Source: Fulvia fulva
Lineage: Eukaryota > Ascomycota > Dothideomycetes > Mycosphaerellales > Mycosphaerellaceae
Length of the DNA stretch: 64,000 bases
Assembly: GCF_020509005.1 (NCBI RefSeq)
Contig: NC_063021.1
Span: 1,488,001 to 1,552,000, forward strand
Direction of reading: 5' to 3'
Shown here: positions 1-10,317 of the stretch, in pieces
How positions within the stretch are numbered: position 1 is the first letter of the stretch
Layout: every line of letters starts with the position of its first letter
Made by a program: the position numbers and the translations under genes
Notes under the pieces: generated by a model
What the model saw: the letters and a program-made list of their open reading frames with translations, nothing else
Databases searched by the model: none
Told to the model about the DNA's origin: nothing

Positions 1-292
1 CACATGCAACTCGTATCTGAGGATGAGCCCGTGTCCCCGTAAGAGCGCTCACCAGCAGATAAGGCACGAGATCTCGGAACCCGGCGGACTGATTGTTCTA
101 CAGTCTAAGACAACATGCGTTCAGCGTGATTCTGTCGGGCATTCGTCAATCTCGATCAGAAGCGGCACAGCAACATTGAAGCTTTCACTCCTTCAGCAGG
201 AACGTGACAGATTTACGACCTGCATACAGGGTCGTCTGCTAGCGCGTAGTAAGACGATCTCCAATTGCTAGCGCGACTCTCACGATCAGCCT
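1..292. other. left-edge flank, no gene recognised
   Basis: This stretch lies downstream of the stop codon of the minus-strand aldolase-family gene. An open frame at 23-271 (plus) has low-complexity composition and no family resemblance that I recognise. Base composition is that of normal fungal gene space, with CpA and TpG common. I see no tRNA or repeat here. Confidence 0.5.
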
Positions 293-1365
293 TCACTTCT
301 CCTCCGACTCGAACTTCTGCTCCAATTCCTTGAGGCCCTGGAAAGTCTTATCCCACTTGGCCCATTCCTTCTCGCCATCCTGGAAGCCTCCGGCGAGAGG
401 TAGACGGTTGCCCTTGGGATCGCCCATGCCCCAGAGTCTGCCAATAGCTTCCTTCATCCCAACCGGACCCCAGGCAGCAATGAGCTTCTCGCCTTTGCAT
501 ATCCTGAATTGCAACTCGCGCATCTGGTTGATATCCTGTTTGGTTGTGCCCTTGGCTGAGCTGTCATTGAACATGCGGAAGAGTCTGACGACCACTCTTG
601 GAAAGCAGCCGGACAGACCATCAATGGCGGCGACACCACCAATTGTCAACACTGGAAGCAAGTTCTGACCAAGACCGGTGAATGTGTAGAAGTGCTCGTG
701 GTCGATGTTGGGCGATGAAGCGATCAATGTCTGGTCATCGATGATGCCGTGCGAGAGCTTTGTGCCAACAATGTTCGGGTGCGCTGCCAGCTTCTCGAAT
801 GTGGATGGTGCAATGTAGAGGCCATTCGTCACGCCGGGGTAGTGGTAACTGCCCGTCGTTAGCGCCACTTGTAACACTGACAGCGCCATACTTACATTAG
901 GATAGGAATTGGTGATCGATCTGCCACTACCTCAAACCACTTCTGAAGACCTGCTTGACCTGTTGCTGGAGCAAAGTATGCCGGACCGAGTACCATCGCA
1001 TATTCAGCACCTGCTGCCTGGCTGTCCTTGATCATCTCAATTGTGTCATCTATGTTTTGTGTCGCAGTGCCCGCAATAATGGGTCTGTCCTTAAAGCCGG
1101 CATCGTCCAAAGTCTTCCTCTGGCTCTTGATCAATTCATGCCGCTCAGAGTTGCGAACAAAGATCGCCTCGCCGGTGCTGCCCAGAATGACCAAACCCTT
1201 GATGCCACCTCTTGCCAAGAAAAGCGAGTGTTCACTCTGTGTCTCGAGATCGAGCGGAGGTGATACTGGGTCGTAGTTTGAGCTGCCTTTTTTCGCGAAA
1301 AAGGTTGGAACTGGGCAGTAAATGCCCTTTGGTGGCGGCGATGCCTGAGCTCCACTGCTGACCAT
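293..1365 (-). CDS. dihydrodipicolinate synthase / 4-hydroxy-2-oxoglutarate aldolase family protein (two exons)
   Basis: A class I (Schiff-base) lyase or aldolase of the DapA family, 341 residues, cytosolic by appearance. Exon 1 is 896-1365 and exon 2 is 293-848. The 47-nt intron (849-895) starts GTAAGT, ends CAG and has a GCTAACG branch-like site; splicing gives 1026 coding bases and joins PIPIL to IYHYPG, the expected family motif. GSTGEA at residues 62-67 matches the GTTGE(S/A) substrate loop. Tyr158 in IYHYPG fits the catalytic Tyr, and Lys187 in GTKLSHG the Schiff-base Lys. In fungi this family includes 2-keto-3-deoxy-L-galactonate aldolase of galacturonate catabolism, 4-hydroxy-2-oxoglutarate aldolase and several of unknown substrate, so the substrate stays open. 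No pathway partner is adjacent. The start ATG at 1365 gives the usual short N-terminal lead. Confidence 0.9.
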
Positions 1366-2360
1366 TGTGTATGCGAATGTGGGGTCGAAGAGGGGTGTTG
1401 ATGTTGTTTGCTGAGATCAGAAGTCGAGGAATAATATCTTACAGATGAAGGAACCTCGAAGATGTTAAGAACTACTTTCCCCGTTCACGTCTCAAGAACA
1501 ATCCCCCAGAGGCCGACAGTCGGCATTGTGACCCCCACCACAGCAGCCCCAACGATGAGCTGTTCTTAATCTTCCACCGGGCAATCTTCCCCACCCGTTC
1601 AGAGGCTCAACTCTCCGGAACATCTCCCACCGAGCTCACTTCCCTCCCGCAACAGTCCACAGCCGGCAGGTGCACCGACGGGGCCGAACTTGGAAGTCAC
1701 AGCGAAACATCTTCCCATTTATTCTTTCACAAGCTCAATCAACCACCTCTCAACACTCAAACTCCCGGATCCCGCGCGACGACCAGCTGCAGCATGCTAT
1801 ACGGACGATGACACCCTGGGCCCAGTCTGCGTTCTGCAGATATCTCGAGGCGAGCGGTGATGCACAGTCGGACGCGCGACTACAGCATGACGATCAGCAC
1901 ATGCTGAGCTCTTCCGCGCTGTGCTCCTACCGGGATGATATGGACTAGGGAAGGCGAGGGCGACCACGACTTTCAGACGGCACCATGCATGTCTTTGCAT
2001 CAGGGTGGTCTGGATGCGAATCGTACATGATGCAAGCAATCTTTGTCTTGACTTCAGCTTTTGGCATGTGCTTGATGCAATGTTTACGGGCAGGATGCGT
2101 CTTCGGGATGCCGACGGATGGGATGTGGGATTGATATGCCCGTGTATCGCTGTGGCACTTTGTGGTGATGCCGCTGCTCGTACGCGAAGTGCTTGCACGG
2201 GAATTGCAAAAAGCCACCACTGCATGGGTAAAGGTACGTACATGGCAGTGGGAATGTCGTTACGCGCAATGCAATACTTGGCAGACATGTGAAGGTAAGT
2301 GCACGAATGTCAATACTGAGGTCTAGCTGGCTGCATGAGCAAGGAAAGAAAAGAACAAAA
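1366..2360. other. intergenic region between two minus-strand genes
   Basis: About 1 kb holding the 5' flank of the aldolase-family gene and the 3' flank of the APH-like gene. Pyrimidine-rich and CCCACC-type stretches around 1500-1660 are compatible with a promoter. Several overlapping open frames on both strands (for example 1797-2288 minus and 2005-2292 plus) contradict one another and have composition-driven sequences, so I do not call genes. Confidence 0.5.
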
Positions 2361-4100
2361 CTACTTGGGCGCAAAGAATCGGAACAACTGCTCCTGCAAC
2401 CACGCCCGCTCTCCCTTGTGGAAGCCATCCTTACCAACGTGCTTTGCGTACTCTCTGAATACGAAGCCGTTTCTTGGCAAGATCTCTGCCATCACGTTCG
2501 ACACAAACCTTCTCACCCAAGGGTATGATTCGAAGCTGGCGAAGAAGTGGCGATAGATGTGGGACTTTGCGGTATATGCAGAGTCGAAGTGACCTCCAGA
2601 AGCCTCACACAGGTAACGAGCATAGTCGTTGCGATATCTGACGTAGTCGTCGGGCTTGAGGTCGTCAGATACACTGGCACCTAGTGGCCAGTCATAGTCC
2701 CATGCCCAGTCCAGCGCCAGCCAGTGAGGCACGCAGCTCCAACCAACCTGCCTTGGAATGGCCTCAAGGCAGTCCCAGTCGATCGATCCTGTGACGACAC
2801 CATCATCGTTGATGAGGATATTCTGAGGGTTGAAGTCCGACTGCATCAGGACAAACTCTGGTTCGCCAGATGGTGGCTTGGTACTCTTCTCGAAAGCCTC
2901 GATCATCATCTCCCAGAGTATGTATATGCCCCTCTTGCTGGCGTCCTTGATCTGCTCTGGATACCCGTCGGCTTCGAATCGCTTTGCCTTGCCGGAGGCG
3001 AGCATAGCTTCTACGGAGTTCTGCACAGGCAGAATGTTGAAGCTCCTGTGGACCATGAAGATGTTGGAACCATTTAAACGGAACCCAAAGCTTATCTGCG
3101 GATCCAGGGCTTCATCGTCTGACCAGTCGAACGCTATGGTGCCAAACTGATCGAAGCGAACATCTTTCAGACCACAAACCATCTGTGCCAAGCTTCGAAG
3201 GAAGTTTTGCCGCTTATTCTCGATCGCCCCTGCGGGATTGCAGCTACCCTTCCAAATGGTGTCGGCAGTAGTTCCCTCGACAAAGCTCATCAACGTATAT
3301 GGGGCTCCGATCTCATTGTCCATGGTCATATCGTAGGAGTAAAGTACCGGGGTTGGCAGATATGTGTTGTTCTTCATGTATCGCAGACCCAGCGCGGCTG
3401 CTCTCAAATCGTCTTGATCAACCTCCGTCCATCGCTCGGGCCAACCACAGGCTGGTACACGAACGCAGACTTTGACGCCCTTTGATTCGAGGATGTAGGC
3501 ACTGTTGAAGGCGCCATGCAGTCTGTCTACATATTGGAAGGTATGCTCTTCAAAACCATTCTTGATGTCTTGTTGCAGGGTTCTCATCAGCGCCATCAAC
3601 TTATGTTGGGGGATGGTACTGGTTGGTCCCCAATACGACCAGTCGTGCTGCTTTGGCTTGAGTGCGATGATCTGGTCTCGAACACGCCGGCCCCAGTCAT
3701 CTTCCTCGGCCGACGTAGGGGTGACAACAGCAGCTTCTTCATCCTCTGCATTGTCGTTATCAGCAACAGAAGAAGTGCGTGGATTTGCCCAGGCTAAGAA
3801 AGGGGGCGAAGCGAACTGCGTCTCGACAGTGTCAACTGCTCTGTGTTGCTCGCTTACGCGTCGTCTTTTCTCCGTCTTCGTGGCCAGGCCTTTCAAGAAG
3901 TTATAGAAGTCGTTGGCGACCTGCCGCGTGACGCCTCGAGGCTTGTCAGATATTTTCGCTGCATTGTCTTGCTTGGATGATTCGCCAGTCTGGGGCATGT
4001 CAGTATGTTGTGGCATGTCCATATCACTTTGAGGGGTCTTTGGGGAGCTGTCTGCAGAGTTGCTATAGTGAGCCGATGTTGAAGGTGGTGAAGCATCCAT
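2361..4100 (-). CDS. aminoglycoside phosphotransferase (APH)-like kinase-fold protein
   Basis: A single-exon 579-residue protein of the fungal APH/choline-kinase-like superfamily. Residues 1 to about 150 are low-complexity and Ser/Glu/Asp rich, probably disordered. The kinase-like fold begins near residue 190 with a small-residue turn before an Ile/Val-rich strand (LHGAFNSAYIL). The catalytic loop reads SDFNPQN with Asp422 and Asn427, followed by a DFG-equivalent IDWD with Asp441. The C-terminal half is rich in Trp and Tyr as in the family. The His usually found two residues before the catalytic Asp is Gln420 here, a variation that I believe occurs in some fungal subfamilies. Substrate is unknown; antibiotic resistance should not be inferred, since fungi carry many such paralogues. 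It is transcribed away from the MFS gene across a 1.28-kb shared upstream region. Confidence 0.88.
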   Translation of the reverse strand: MDASPPSTSAHYSNSADSSPKTPQSDMDMPQHTDMPQTGESSKQDNAAKISDKPRGVTRQVANDFYNFLKGLATKTEKRRRVSEQHRAVDTVETQFASPPFLAWANPRTSSVADNDNAEDEEAAVVTPTSAEEDDWGRRVRDQIIALKPKQHDWSYWGPTSTIPQHKLMALMRTLQQDIKNGFEEHTFQYVDRLHGAFNSAYILESKGVKVCVRVPACGWPERWTEVDQDDLRAAALGLRYMKNNTYLPTPVLYSYDMTMDNEIGAPYTLMSFVEGTTADTIWKGSCNPAGAIENKRQNFLRSLAQMVCGLKDVRFDQFGTIAFDWSDDEALDPQISFGFRLNGSNIFMVHRSFNILPVQNSVEAMLASGKAKRFEADGYPEQIKDASKRGIYILWEMMIEAFEKSTKPPSGEPEFVLMQSDFNPQNILINDDGVVTGSIDWDCLEAIPRQVGWSCVPHWLALDWAWDYDWPLGASVSDDLKPDDYVRYRNDYARYLCEASGGHFDSAYTAKSHIYRHFFASFESYPWVRRFVSNVMAEILPRNGFVFREYAKHVGKDGFHKGERAWLQEQLFRFFAPK

Positions 4101-5384
4101 TGTGGCTGTCGGTCTTGCTTATAAGTGTGCGATCCTGAGTTGATGGGCTCCGTCAACGGCGCGATATGTTCACGCGAGCTTTCGGGGATGGCAGGTACGG
4201 TGGGAAAGGTGAAGAGAGTGAGTCGTGAAAGCGCTGCTTAAAACGATCAGTGAAGGCAGGAGGTCGTCGGCTGCCATAGTTTGTAGCAAGCATAGGACGT
4301 GAACAGGACAAGCAGTGACCACCTGCATCAATGCTCCCCGCGTGTATCAGTGTTCGTGTAGGCATCTACTTGGTGCGTCAATATGCTTGCTTCAAATGCT
4401 GGCTTGGCGATATCGCTCGCGATCGATGTTCACGGTGGTATGCAATCGCCACAGGCAATCACAGTATCCAGCACACATTCGGCGGACCACACAGCGGGTG
4501 GTGATTCAACGTGTCCAGACAATCACATAGATCAGGACTGCCACGACCCTTGCTCCGCTGCAACCCTTGTCGCGGTCTAATGGACCCATTGCGGCCACTG
4601 CGCCTGCGGTCTCATCGCAGACTTGCAAGATGTATTTCGCAGAGGTACTGTTCACCGTATGCCTTGTTTCCACATGTGTGCTTCATTGCTTGCGAGCTGC
4701 GATTTCAACTCTTTCCCAGTGTACGGTCAATCATTCATGTTCCACTGATGTACGCTCAATCCAGGCGTGACGGTAGAGGCTGCAGTGACTTCCCTGCCCA
4801 TAGGCCTCGTCGCGGGTACAGCTACCAAGAGATTCCAACCAGGATGCTCGGATGGAGTTCTGCCGCTGCTGTGTGAAAGGAGGAGGGAGGAGCTGGCCGG
4901 TAGAGTTCAGCCACACCCGCGTCCATGCTCATCCCACGTGGAAACCATGCCGATGCGCATCGAGCTCCTGCTTCGTCAAATCATCGAAGAAGAGCAACAT
5001 CCATCTCAGTAAAGTGTCGCGAAGCCGTCAATGACAACGATACTGTAGAACACAACATCAAAGCGAAAGTGTCATGAGTCTTGAAGTCTTCTAGCGGAGC
5101 TCACCGCCCTCCACTGGCCGAGGCTGAAGGCGGCAGACGGCACTGGGCGGCGGCACCAAGAGCGGAGAAAAAACACGAGCAAATAGCGAGAACGGAAATC
5201 GTAAGGCCTCACAATGGCCTCGTGGCGGGTCATGATTTCTGCCATGCTCTGGGAGGGCGCGTGGGGGAGAGGTACGGTAAGTATACATGTGTGTGTCATC
5301 ACCCCGGCACTTCTTTGTATGTTTTCTCATCTCTACCTCACATTCCTCGGAGACACACCAGTGTACTGTATGCCTTGAGGGCGT
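4101..5384. promoter_or_regulatory. shared divergent upstream region of the APH-like and MFS genes
   Basis: These 1284 bases separate two divergently transcribed genes, so both promoters must lie here. A TTATAA palindrome is at about 4119-4124, close to the APH-like start. Open frames inside this interval (for example 4511-4876 plus) lack any recognisable family and conflict with each other. I see no tRNA and no RIP signature. Confidence 0.5.
5370..5378 (+). promoter_or_regulatory. two-codon upstream ORF in front of the MFS transporter
   Basis: ATG-CCT-TGA occurs just before the transporter start, with six bases between its stop and the main ATG at 5385. If the transcript begins upstream of 5370, scanning ribosomes would meet this minimal ORF first. 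Whether it lies in the mRNA is not shown by the sequence. Confidence 0.35.
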
Positions 5385-6929
5385 ATGAGCGCAGCACACA
5401 AAGGCAGCAAGCCAGGACTATACACACCCGACAGCAAGGACTCACTCGACAGCACTTCGACTTCCGCGAACACTCCAGTCGTGGATTCAGGATGCCCAGC
5501 TATCCGAACACCAGCATCTACGTCCCCGGCCTCGTCCGCGGTTGAGCGCAATCAGAATGGCGTGGATCGTCAGTACGATGAAAAGAATGCCGTGAACCAT
5601 CCATCCTTCTCCAGCAAGGATGAGGACCAAGAGCATCAGATGGCATTGACCGCCACACGCTCGACTCAAGCGCCCGATGGACACGAATACCCAGAAGGCG
5701 GCCTTCGCGCCTGGCTGGTTGTTGTCGGCTCCTTCTGCGGTCTCCTGGCCGCTCTAGGTATTATGAACACCATCGGTATCTATCAAGCCTACTTGGCCGA
5801 GCATCAACTTGCGAACTACAATGAGAGCACCATCGGCTGGATTATCAGTGTCTACGTCTTCCTGTCGTTCGGTGCGGGGCTACTGATCGGACCAGTCTTC
5901 GACAAATATGGTCCAAGATACCTGGTTCTGGTCGGCAGCATCTTGGTCATGCTATGTGCTATGCTGCTAGGTGTATGCACGGACTATTGGCATTTCATGA
6001 TCGTCTTCGGGATACTGGGAGGCACGGGAACTGCACTCGTCTTCACACCTGCGATCGCATCGATCGGGCACTTCTTCTACGCGAAACGTGGCAACGCAAC
6101 TGGTCTTGCGGCGACAGGAGGCGCCATTGGCGGTGTCATCTTCCCGCTTATGCTACAGGACTTGTTTCCCAAGGTCGGCTGGGGATGGGCAACGCGCATC
6201 CAGGGCTTCGTCTTCCTTGGGCTGCTACTCGCCTGCAACCTGCTCATCAGATCACGTTTGCCACCTAAGGACAATGCGTCAATCCTGCCCGACTTTCGCA
6301 TCTTTCGCAATGTGGACTTTGCGCTTGTCACGATAGGAACGTACTTCATGGAATGGGGCCTCTTCGCACCGATATCGTATGTCACAGCGTACTCACTCAG
6401 CTTTGGAGCAATGAGCTCGACCTTCGCCTATCAGATCATCGCCATCTTCAACGCCGGCTCAGCCTTTGGACGATGGATCCCAGGTCTTCTGGCAGACAAG
6501 ATAGGACGTTTCAACGCCATGCTAGCTGCCTTACTCTTATGTATGGCATCTTCGCTGGCACTGTGGCTACCTGCTACAGTCATCTCTGCATCGCCTGACC
6601 ACGACCAGAGCGATGTCGCCTTCGGTCTGACGATCACGTTCTGTGTGCTGTTCGGCTTTGGCTCGGGGTCCAACATCAGCTTGACACCGGTCTGTGTTGG
6701 CATGCTGTGCAAGACGGAGGAGTATGGACGGTACTACTCGACGTGCTATTGCATTGTGGCTATCGGTACTTTGACAGGGATTCCGATTGCTGGTGCGTTG
6801 ATTGAGGCGTGCGATGGTGCGTACTGGGGTGTAGCACTGTTCACGGGCTTGTGCTATATCATTGCTCTGGCAGCGTTCGTTGCGGTGAGAGTGATGAAAG
6901 TTGGGTGGAAGTGGAATGCGAAGTTCTGA
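5385..6929 (+). CDS. MFS transporter, monocarboxylate permease (MCT)-like
   Basis: A single-exon 514-residue integral membrane protein. Residues 1 to about 100 are a Ser/Thr-rich cytosolic tail. Tyr102-Gly106 begins YPEGGLRAW, the conserved start of TM1 in fungal MCT-type MFS proteins (Mch-like; monocarboxylate or riboflavin porters). About twelve hydrophobic segments follow, with the signature DKYGPRY loop after TM2 and a matching ADKIGRF loop after TM8, so both MFS halves are present. The C-terminus is a short basic tail. Length and layout are normal for the family, and there are no stops or missing segments. Substrate cannot be told from sequence; small carboxylates or vitamins are the family precedent. 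It is divergent from the APH-like gene, and a two-codon uORF sits just upstream. Confidence 0.92.
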   Translation: MSAAHKGSKPGLYTPDSKDSLDSTSTSANTPVVDSGCPAIRTPASTSPASSAVERNQNGVDRQYDEKNAVNHPSFSSKDEDQEHQMALTATRSTQAPDGHEYPEGGLRAWLVVVGSFCGLLAALGIMNTIGIYQAYLAEHQLANYNESTIGWIISVYVFLSFGAGLLIGPVFDKYGPRYLVLVGSILVMLCAMLLGVCTDYWHFMIVFGILGGTGTALVFTPAIASIGHFFYAKRGNATGLAATGGAIGGVIFPLMLQDLFPKVGWGWATRIQGFVFLGLLLACNLLIRSRLPPKDNASILPDFRIFRNVDFALVTIGTYFMEWGLFAPISYVTAYSLSFGAMSSTFAYQIIAIFNAGSAFGRWIPGLLADKIGRFNAMLAALLLCMASSLALWLPATVISASPDHDQSDVAFGLTITFCVLFGFGSGSNISLTPVCVGMLCKTEEYGRYYSTCYCIVAIGTLTGIPIAGALIEACDGAYWGVALFTGLCYIIALAAFVAVRVMKVGWKWNAKF

Positions 6930-7281
6930 AAGGTCGATAGACTGAAAGGCATTGAGAAAAAGATGAGGCATGGTTCGACTTTGATGATTTACGCACACGA
7001 AGAAGTAGACAGTCGCTCGTTATACCAGTAATACCATACATTGCAGTATCCACCGTTCTCGCGTAGTCATATGCAGGAGCATCATGTGCTACAGTGGGAT
7101 GTGTGGCTTGCGATTGGGTCGCACGCGTTCATGCGGCGACTTTGCTTTATTCACTTTCCCACTTTTTTCCCGAGTCAACTTGAACTTTGATAATTCGGCG
7201 TTGTCGCGAGGTCATCGAGAAGAATGCTGCATCGACAACACACCACTTGACCAAAACAGTTCGCCCGTTCTTGACTTCGCT
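6930..7281. other. intergenic region downstream of the MFS gene
   Basis: This holds the transporter 3' flank and the upstream region of the next plus-strand gene. An AT-richer stretch with a CT-rich run at about 7155-7170 may be promoter-like. No gene, tRNA or repeat is recognised. Confidence 0.45.
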
Positions 7282-8179
7282 ATGGCCTCTATGCGAGCGA
7301 GGATTGCAGCTACCGGCAACATGCAACACCATACTCGAGCTGTCGGCCTGACTCTGGGCCTTGTTCTGAGCCTCTTACTCGGTCTTGGTCTATACGAGTG
7401 GAGACGGCGACGCCAGTCGCACGCAGTATCCTCCACAGCAAAAAGCGCACCCAAAGTATCGCGCTTGTCTCCAAGACACTCGACGAGATTGGCATCCCTA
7501 GCGTCCTATGGGGCAACAGACTGATAAGTTTCTACTGTGTACCTACTATCATCAATGTAAGTGCTCTGCTGTGTCATGACCACGCCTTTCGGTCAGCATA
7601 CTGACCTTTTGACGCCACAGGGTTTGTCATGCATTGTCCCAGACGATCGCCTCGCCGAGACTGTCTCTACGCTCCTGTCTGTTGGCTTCGTGGCATGCCG
7701 TGACCCGGAATGTACCGCCACAGCTTCGAAGCGAGTCTCTCCTGCTAGAGACCGACCTTCTCGAGCTGCACATCCAATCAAGCACTTTATGGAGAATTCA
7801 AAGTCTCGAATCGAGCGATATAGGACCAGGTCACGACATCATGCACGCTTCAGATCCGTCACTGCCACCTTCAGCTGTCGGCGCAGGCTGCGGACCAATG
7901 CCAGCTGACCTCTACCCGGTCCGCATTCCTTCTGTTCATCGGTACACTGAGGCCGTCATTCTTCTATACGTCAAGCATCGGCAAGAGCTGCAAGCGCAAT
8001 TCTGGGCGGCCATGCTTACGTATGTCGAGGAGTACATTGACCCATACGGCAGGCTGAACCACGGTCTCCTGCCACCCTCTATGCGGCGCTACCTACATGA
8101 TCGAGACACGGGAGATGTGGAGCTGGAGGCTGCAATCGCGAACTTGGAAAGGGACCTGCAGCTTGAGGCGGCGCCTTGA
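7282..8179 (+). pseudogene. frame-broken gene of a fungal hypothetical protein family (nucleotidyltransferase-like fold suspected)
   Basis: The frame from ATG 7282 gives a Leu-rich possible membrane segment followed by four Arg. A second frame (about 7400-7556) reads KTLDEIGIPSVLWGN...VPTIIN. A 64-nt intron (7557-7620; GTAAGT, CTGAC, CAG) joins it in phase to GLSCIVPDDRLAETV...CRDPEC. A third frame to the stop at 8179 carries LELHIQSSTLW and a helical C-terminus. This motif order resembles a widespread fungal family of unknown function in which a short motif with WG and VPTI is followed by a D-rich strand. Two frame changes remain unexplained: one near 7400-7440, and one near 7700-7740 where a single base must be skipped. 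They could be true disabling mutations, sequencing errors or introns that I cannot place; candidate GT-AG pairs there are only 12 to 34 nt long. Confidence 0.6.
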
Positions 8180-8365
8180 TCTGGCAGTGACAGGACCGTA
8201 AGGTAGAAGGTCGCTCAATTTGAGTAGTAGACTGACATTCACTTTGATACCATGTGGAAATCAAGCACCGAACACTTCTAAAATGGCCCATGCCATAGTA
8301 TCTCCCTATCTGCATGTGGCCAGTGTGAGTCATCTTGTCCGGCGCATCGCTAAAAGCCCTCATCC
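8180..8365. other. tail-to-tail intergenic spacer
   Basis: A short spacer between the end of the broken plus-strand gene and the end of the minus-strand phosphoesterase gene. Nothing else is recognised. Confidence 0.5.
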
Positions 8366-9184
8366 TCAAATTTCGATGACTTTGTCTCCCATGTAAACGT
8401 CAGCCTGCGCAAAGTAGTATCCTCTCTGGTTAGTAACCACTTGCCAGCCCGGTCTACCGCCGAAATCGCAGTTGAAGTGAGTGTGTCCAAATGCCCAAAC
8501 CTTGACGCATGGGCTTGTCCAGCAGACCTCCTCTGACAGATCAGTACAAAAGCCCGAGCTGATGGGACTGTTGGCATGCCTGGGATCGACGCCTCGCGGA
8601 TCCTTTGTAGGGCTGTGGTGGGTGAGGATGACGACTTTGCGGTGTGGCTCCTGAGTGGCGATCTTCTGAACTTCAGCATTGAGCCAGGCCAGGTCAGCAA
8701 TGTGAGCTTCGTTATGCTGCTCAACAGTCCAGTCGTCGATCTTGTAGAAGTCGTTGAGGCCCATGCTGACGCGGTCCATGTCATCTTTGGTGGGTCCGAT
8801 CATGGAGTAGAGTGTGCATCCGAGGATGGTGACTTCGTCGTCTGTGTCGTAGCGGGTGCGATTGAGGAAGACAAATTCGCCGAGGGCGGTGTTGGTATTG
8901 CGAAGCTGCTTCATATCGCTTGCGAACTTCTCGATCGTCGTGGTGGCGTGGTGCCAGTTGCTGTGATAGGGCTCATGATTGCCGAGGAGGAAGAAGACCA
9001 GCTTGAAGCGCTCGAGTTGAAGTTGAAGGAACTCGAGGAGGCCCTTGTCTTTGACACAGCCGATGTCACCGATTAGAGCTGCGCAAGGCGACTGTGCAGG
9101 TAGTTCGAAGACATCGTATGCCTTTGGAGCCTCAAGGTGCAGATCGGAGAATAGCTGGAAGCTGAATGTAGACTGCGGCGCCAT
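8366..9184 (-). CDS. calcineurin-like metallophosphoesterase (Ser/Thr phosphatase superfamily)
   Basis: A 272-residue single-domain dinuclear-metal phosphoesterase with the complete motif set in order: SDLHLE (Asp14, His16), GDIG (Asp40), GNHEP (Asn69, His70), LTHHSP and GHTH. These supply the metal ligands and the general-acid His. I chose the ATG at 9184 over the in-frame ATG at 9283 because the domain begins directly after it and its context (ACACCATGG) is a strong Kozak match; the longer form would add 33 residues of no family resemblance. There is no signal peptide or membrane segment, so the protein is probably cytosolic. Such small fungal proteins hydrolyse phosphoesters of undefined substrates. 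It is the last intact gene before the repeat block, whose edge is about 570 bases upstream of its start. Confidence 0.92.
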   Translation of the reverse strand: MAPQSTFSFQLFSDLHLEAPKAYDVFELPAQSPCAALIGDIGCVKDKGLLEFLQLQLERFKLVFFLLGNHEPYHSNWHHATTTIEKFASDMKQLRNTNTALGEFVFLNRTRYDTDDEVTILGCTLYSMIGPTKDDMDRVSMGLNDFYKIDDWTVEQHNEAHIADLAWLNAEVQKIATQEPHRKVVILTHHSPTKDPRGVDPRHANSPISSGFCTDLSEEVCWTSPCVKVWAFGHTHFNCDFGGRPGWQVVTNQRGYYFAQADVYMGDKVIEI

Positions 9185-9755
9185 GGTGTTGTTGTCAATT
9201 GTGCGCTGGAAATGATGGAACAGTCGAGCTTTGAACTCAGGAACTAGTCGCATAGTACACGGATCTAGAGCATTCTCATACATGTGGCACAGTCATGATT
9301 CTTTCTGTAGGCAGCGTTGTGTAACCGCAGCAGGCTGCAAAAATGTGCTGTTGGCGGTTGTGAACCTCCAAAGGTAAGCGTAGCGGAGTGGAGCTCTCTA
9401 CCAACCCTTCTAGACTGTAAAGTAGCGTGCGATCCACGCTACCGCTACCCGACGTACAGTGCTTATTATACGACGACATAGGCGTTAGCGACGAGTATAT
9501 GTTTGCGAGTTCGCCAACAGGCACAGTGCGGTAGATCGCGTGACCCTAAAACTTAAAAGTTGACCAATCAGAGCGGGCGCCAAGGCTAGTCGAGGGCTGG
9601 TATAGAGCTTCACTCCCTCGCTGACGCCTCACCTACGTACTCGCAAGCTCGTACTCCGGTGTGGCTAGCGCTCGGTCGCTACGCTTAATCAGTGTGTAGT
9701 AGCTCCTTAAGATGCCCGCAAACCAGATGATAGCAACTTTATTTAGCAACTTTAT
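9185..9755. other. upstream region of the phosphoesterase gene and edge of gene space
   Basis: This holds the likely promoter of the minus-strand phosphoesterase gene and the transition to the repeat block. CpA and TpG are common up to about 9750 and then become scarce, so the RIP signature begins abruptly with the first element. Around 9560-9600 a CCAATC motif lies in a GC-rich stretch that could be a CCAAT box or an old repeat edge. No gene is recognised. Confidence 0.5.
9731..9755. repeat. 12-bp direct repeat abutting the LINE tail
   Basis: TAGCAACTTTAT occurs at 9731-9742 and again at 9744-9755, directly next to the tail of LINE-B1. It may be a micro-duplication made during insertion or a remnant of slippage by the LINE enzyme. 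The other LINE-B1 end is not visible, so it cannot be tested as a TSD. Confidence 0.5.
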
Positions 9756-10317
9756 TAGATAGATAGATTTGTTATTCCCCTAATCTAGTACCCTATTCGG
9801 CCTATATAGGTATATATCTATTGTTATATACAAAGGGAAACCCGAATAGGTGAAAACCCTTCTCGCCCCCGACTTCTCCCTGTCTAGATTAGCTTTCCCT
9901 CTAAACGTACGTAGTCTATATTACTACCCCGTTAGCCCCCGCTCCTAGCCGGTCTCGTCGCGCTACGCCGTATCCTCTCTTCCTATACTACTCCTACTAG
10001 GCGGTACTATTCTAGCTAGCCCTTCTCTAGTATCTAGTTCGTAATACGCCGTAGGTCCTTAACGTTATTAATTAGTACCCTAATCGTCCGGTTCCTCGCC
10101 TTTACTATCTACTCCCCCCTTCCTAGCGACTACCTCGGATAGACGAGGAGTACGTACCGTATATTCTAGAAGTAATAGCCGTAGGGGTAGCTAGTATTCG
10201 TATATTCTAGAACCTTCCTCTATAATAGGTACCCCTAGAGGCCGATATATTCGCTTTATAGTTAGGTTACTATACTACTCTATACCCTCGTAAGGCGGTA
10301 GTAGATAAGCTTCGGGG
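9756..10317 (-). mobile_element. LINE-B1, 3' segment (minus orientation)
   Basis: The segment begins with an AGATAGATAGAT tail, as expected for the 3' end of a minus-oriented LINE. It matches the 3' end of LINE-B2 (36310-36880) over its whole length, including the shared AAAGGGAAACCCGAATAGG stretch near the tail. It is cut at 10317 by Copia-A1 and resumes at 20721; the host base order reads through perfectly when Copia-A1 and one copy of CGGGG are removed. It is RIP-mutated and non-coding. This is the outermost element seen and therefore older than what it holds. Confidence 0.85.

Noticed and set aside
1797..2288. Minus-strand open frame of 163 codons between two genes
   Set aside because: It overlaps other frames on both strands, is low in hydrophobic core pattern and has no recognisable family. 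Treated as chance.
3505..3906. Plus-strand open frame inside the APH-like gene
   Set aside because: It is antisense to a well supported coding region and composition-driven.
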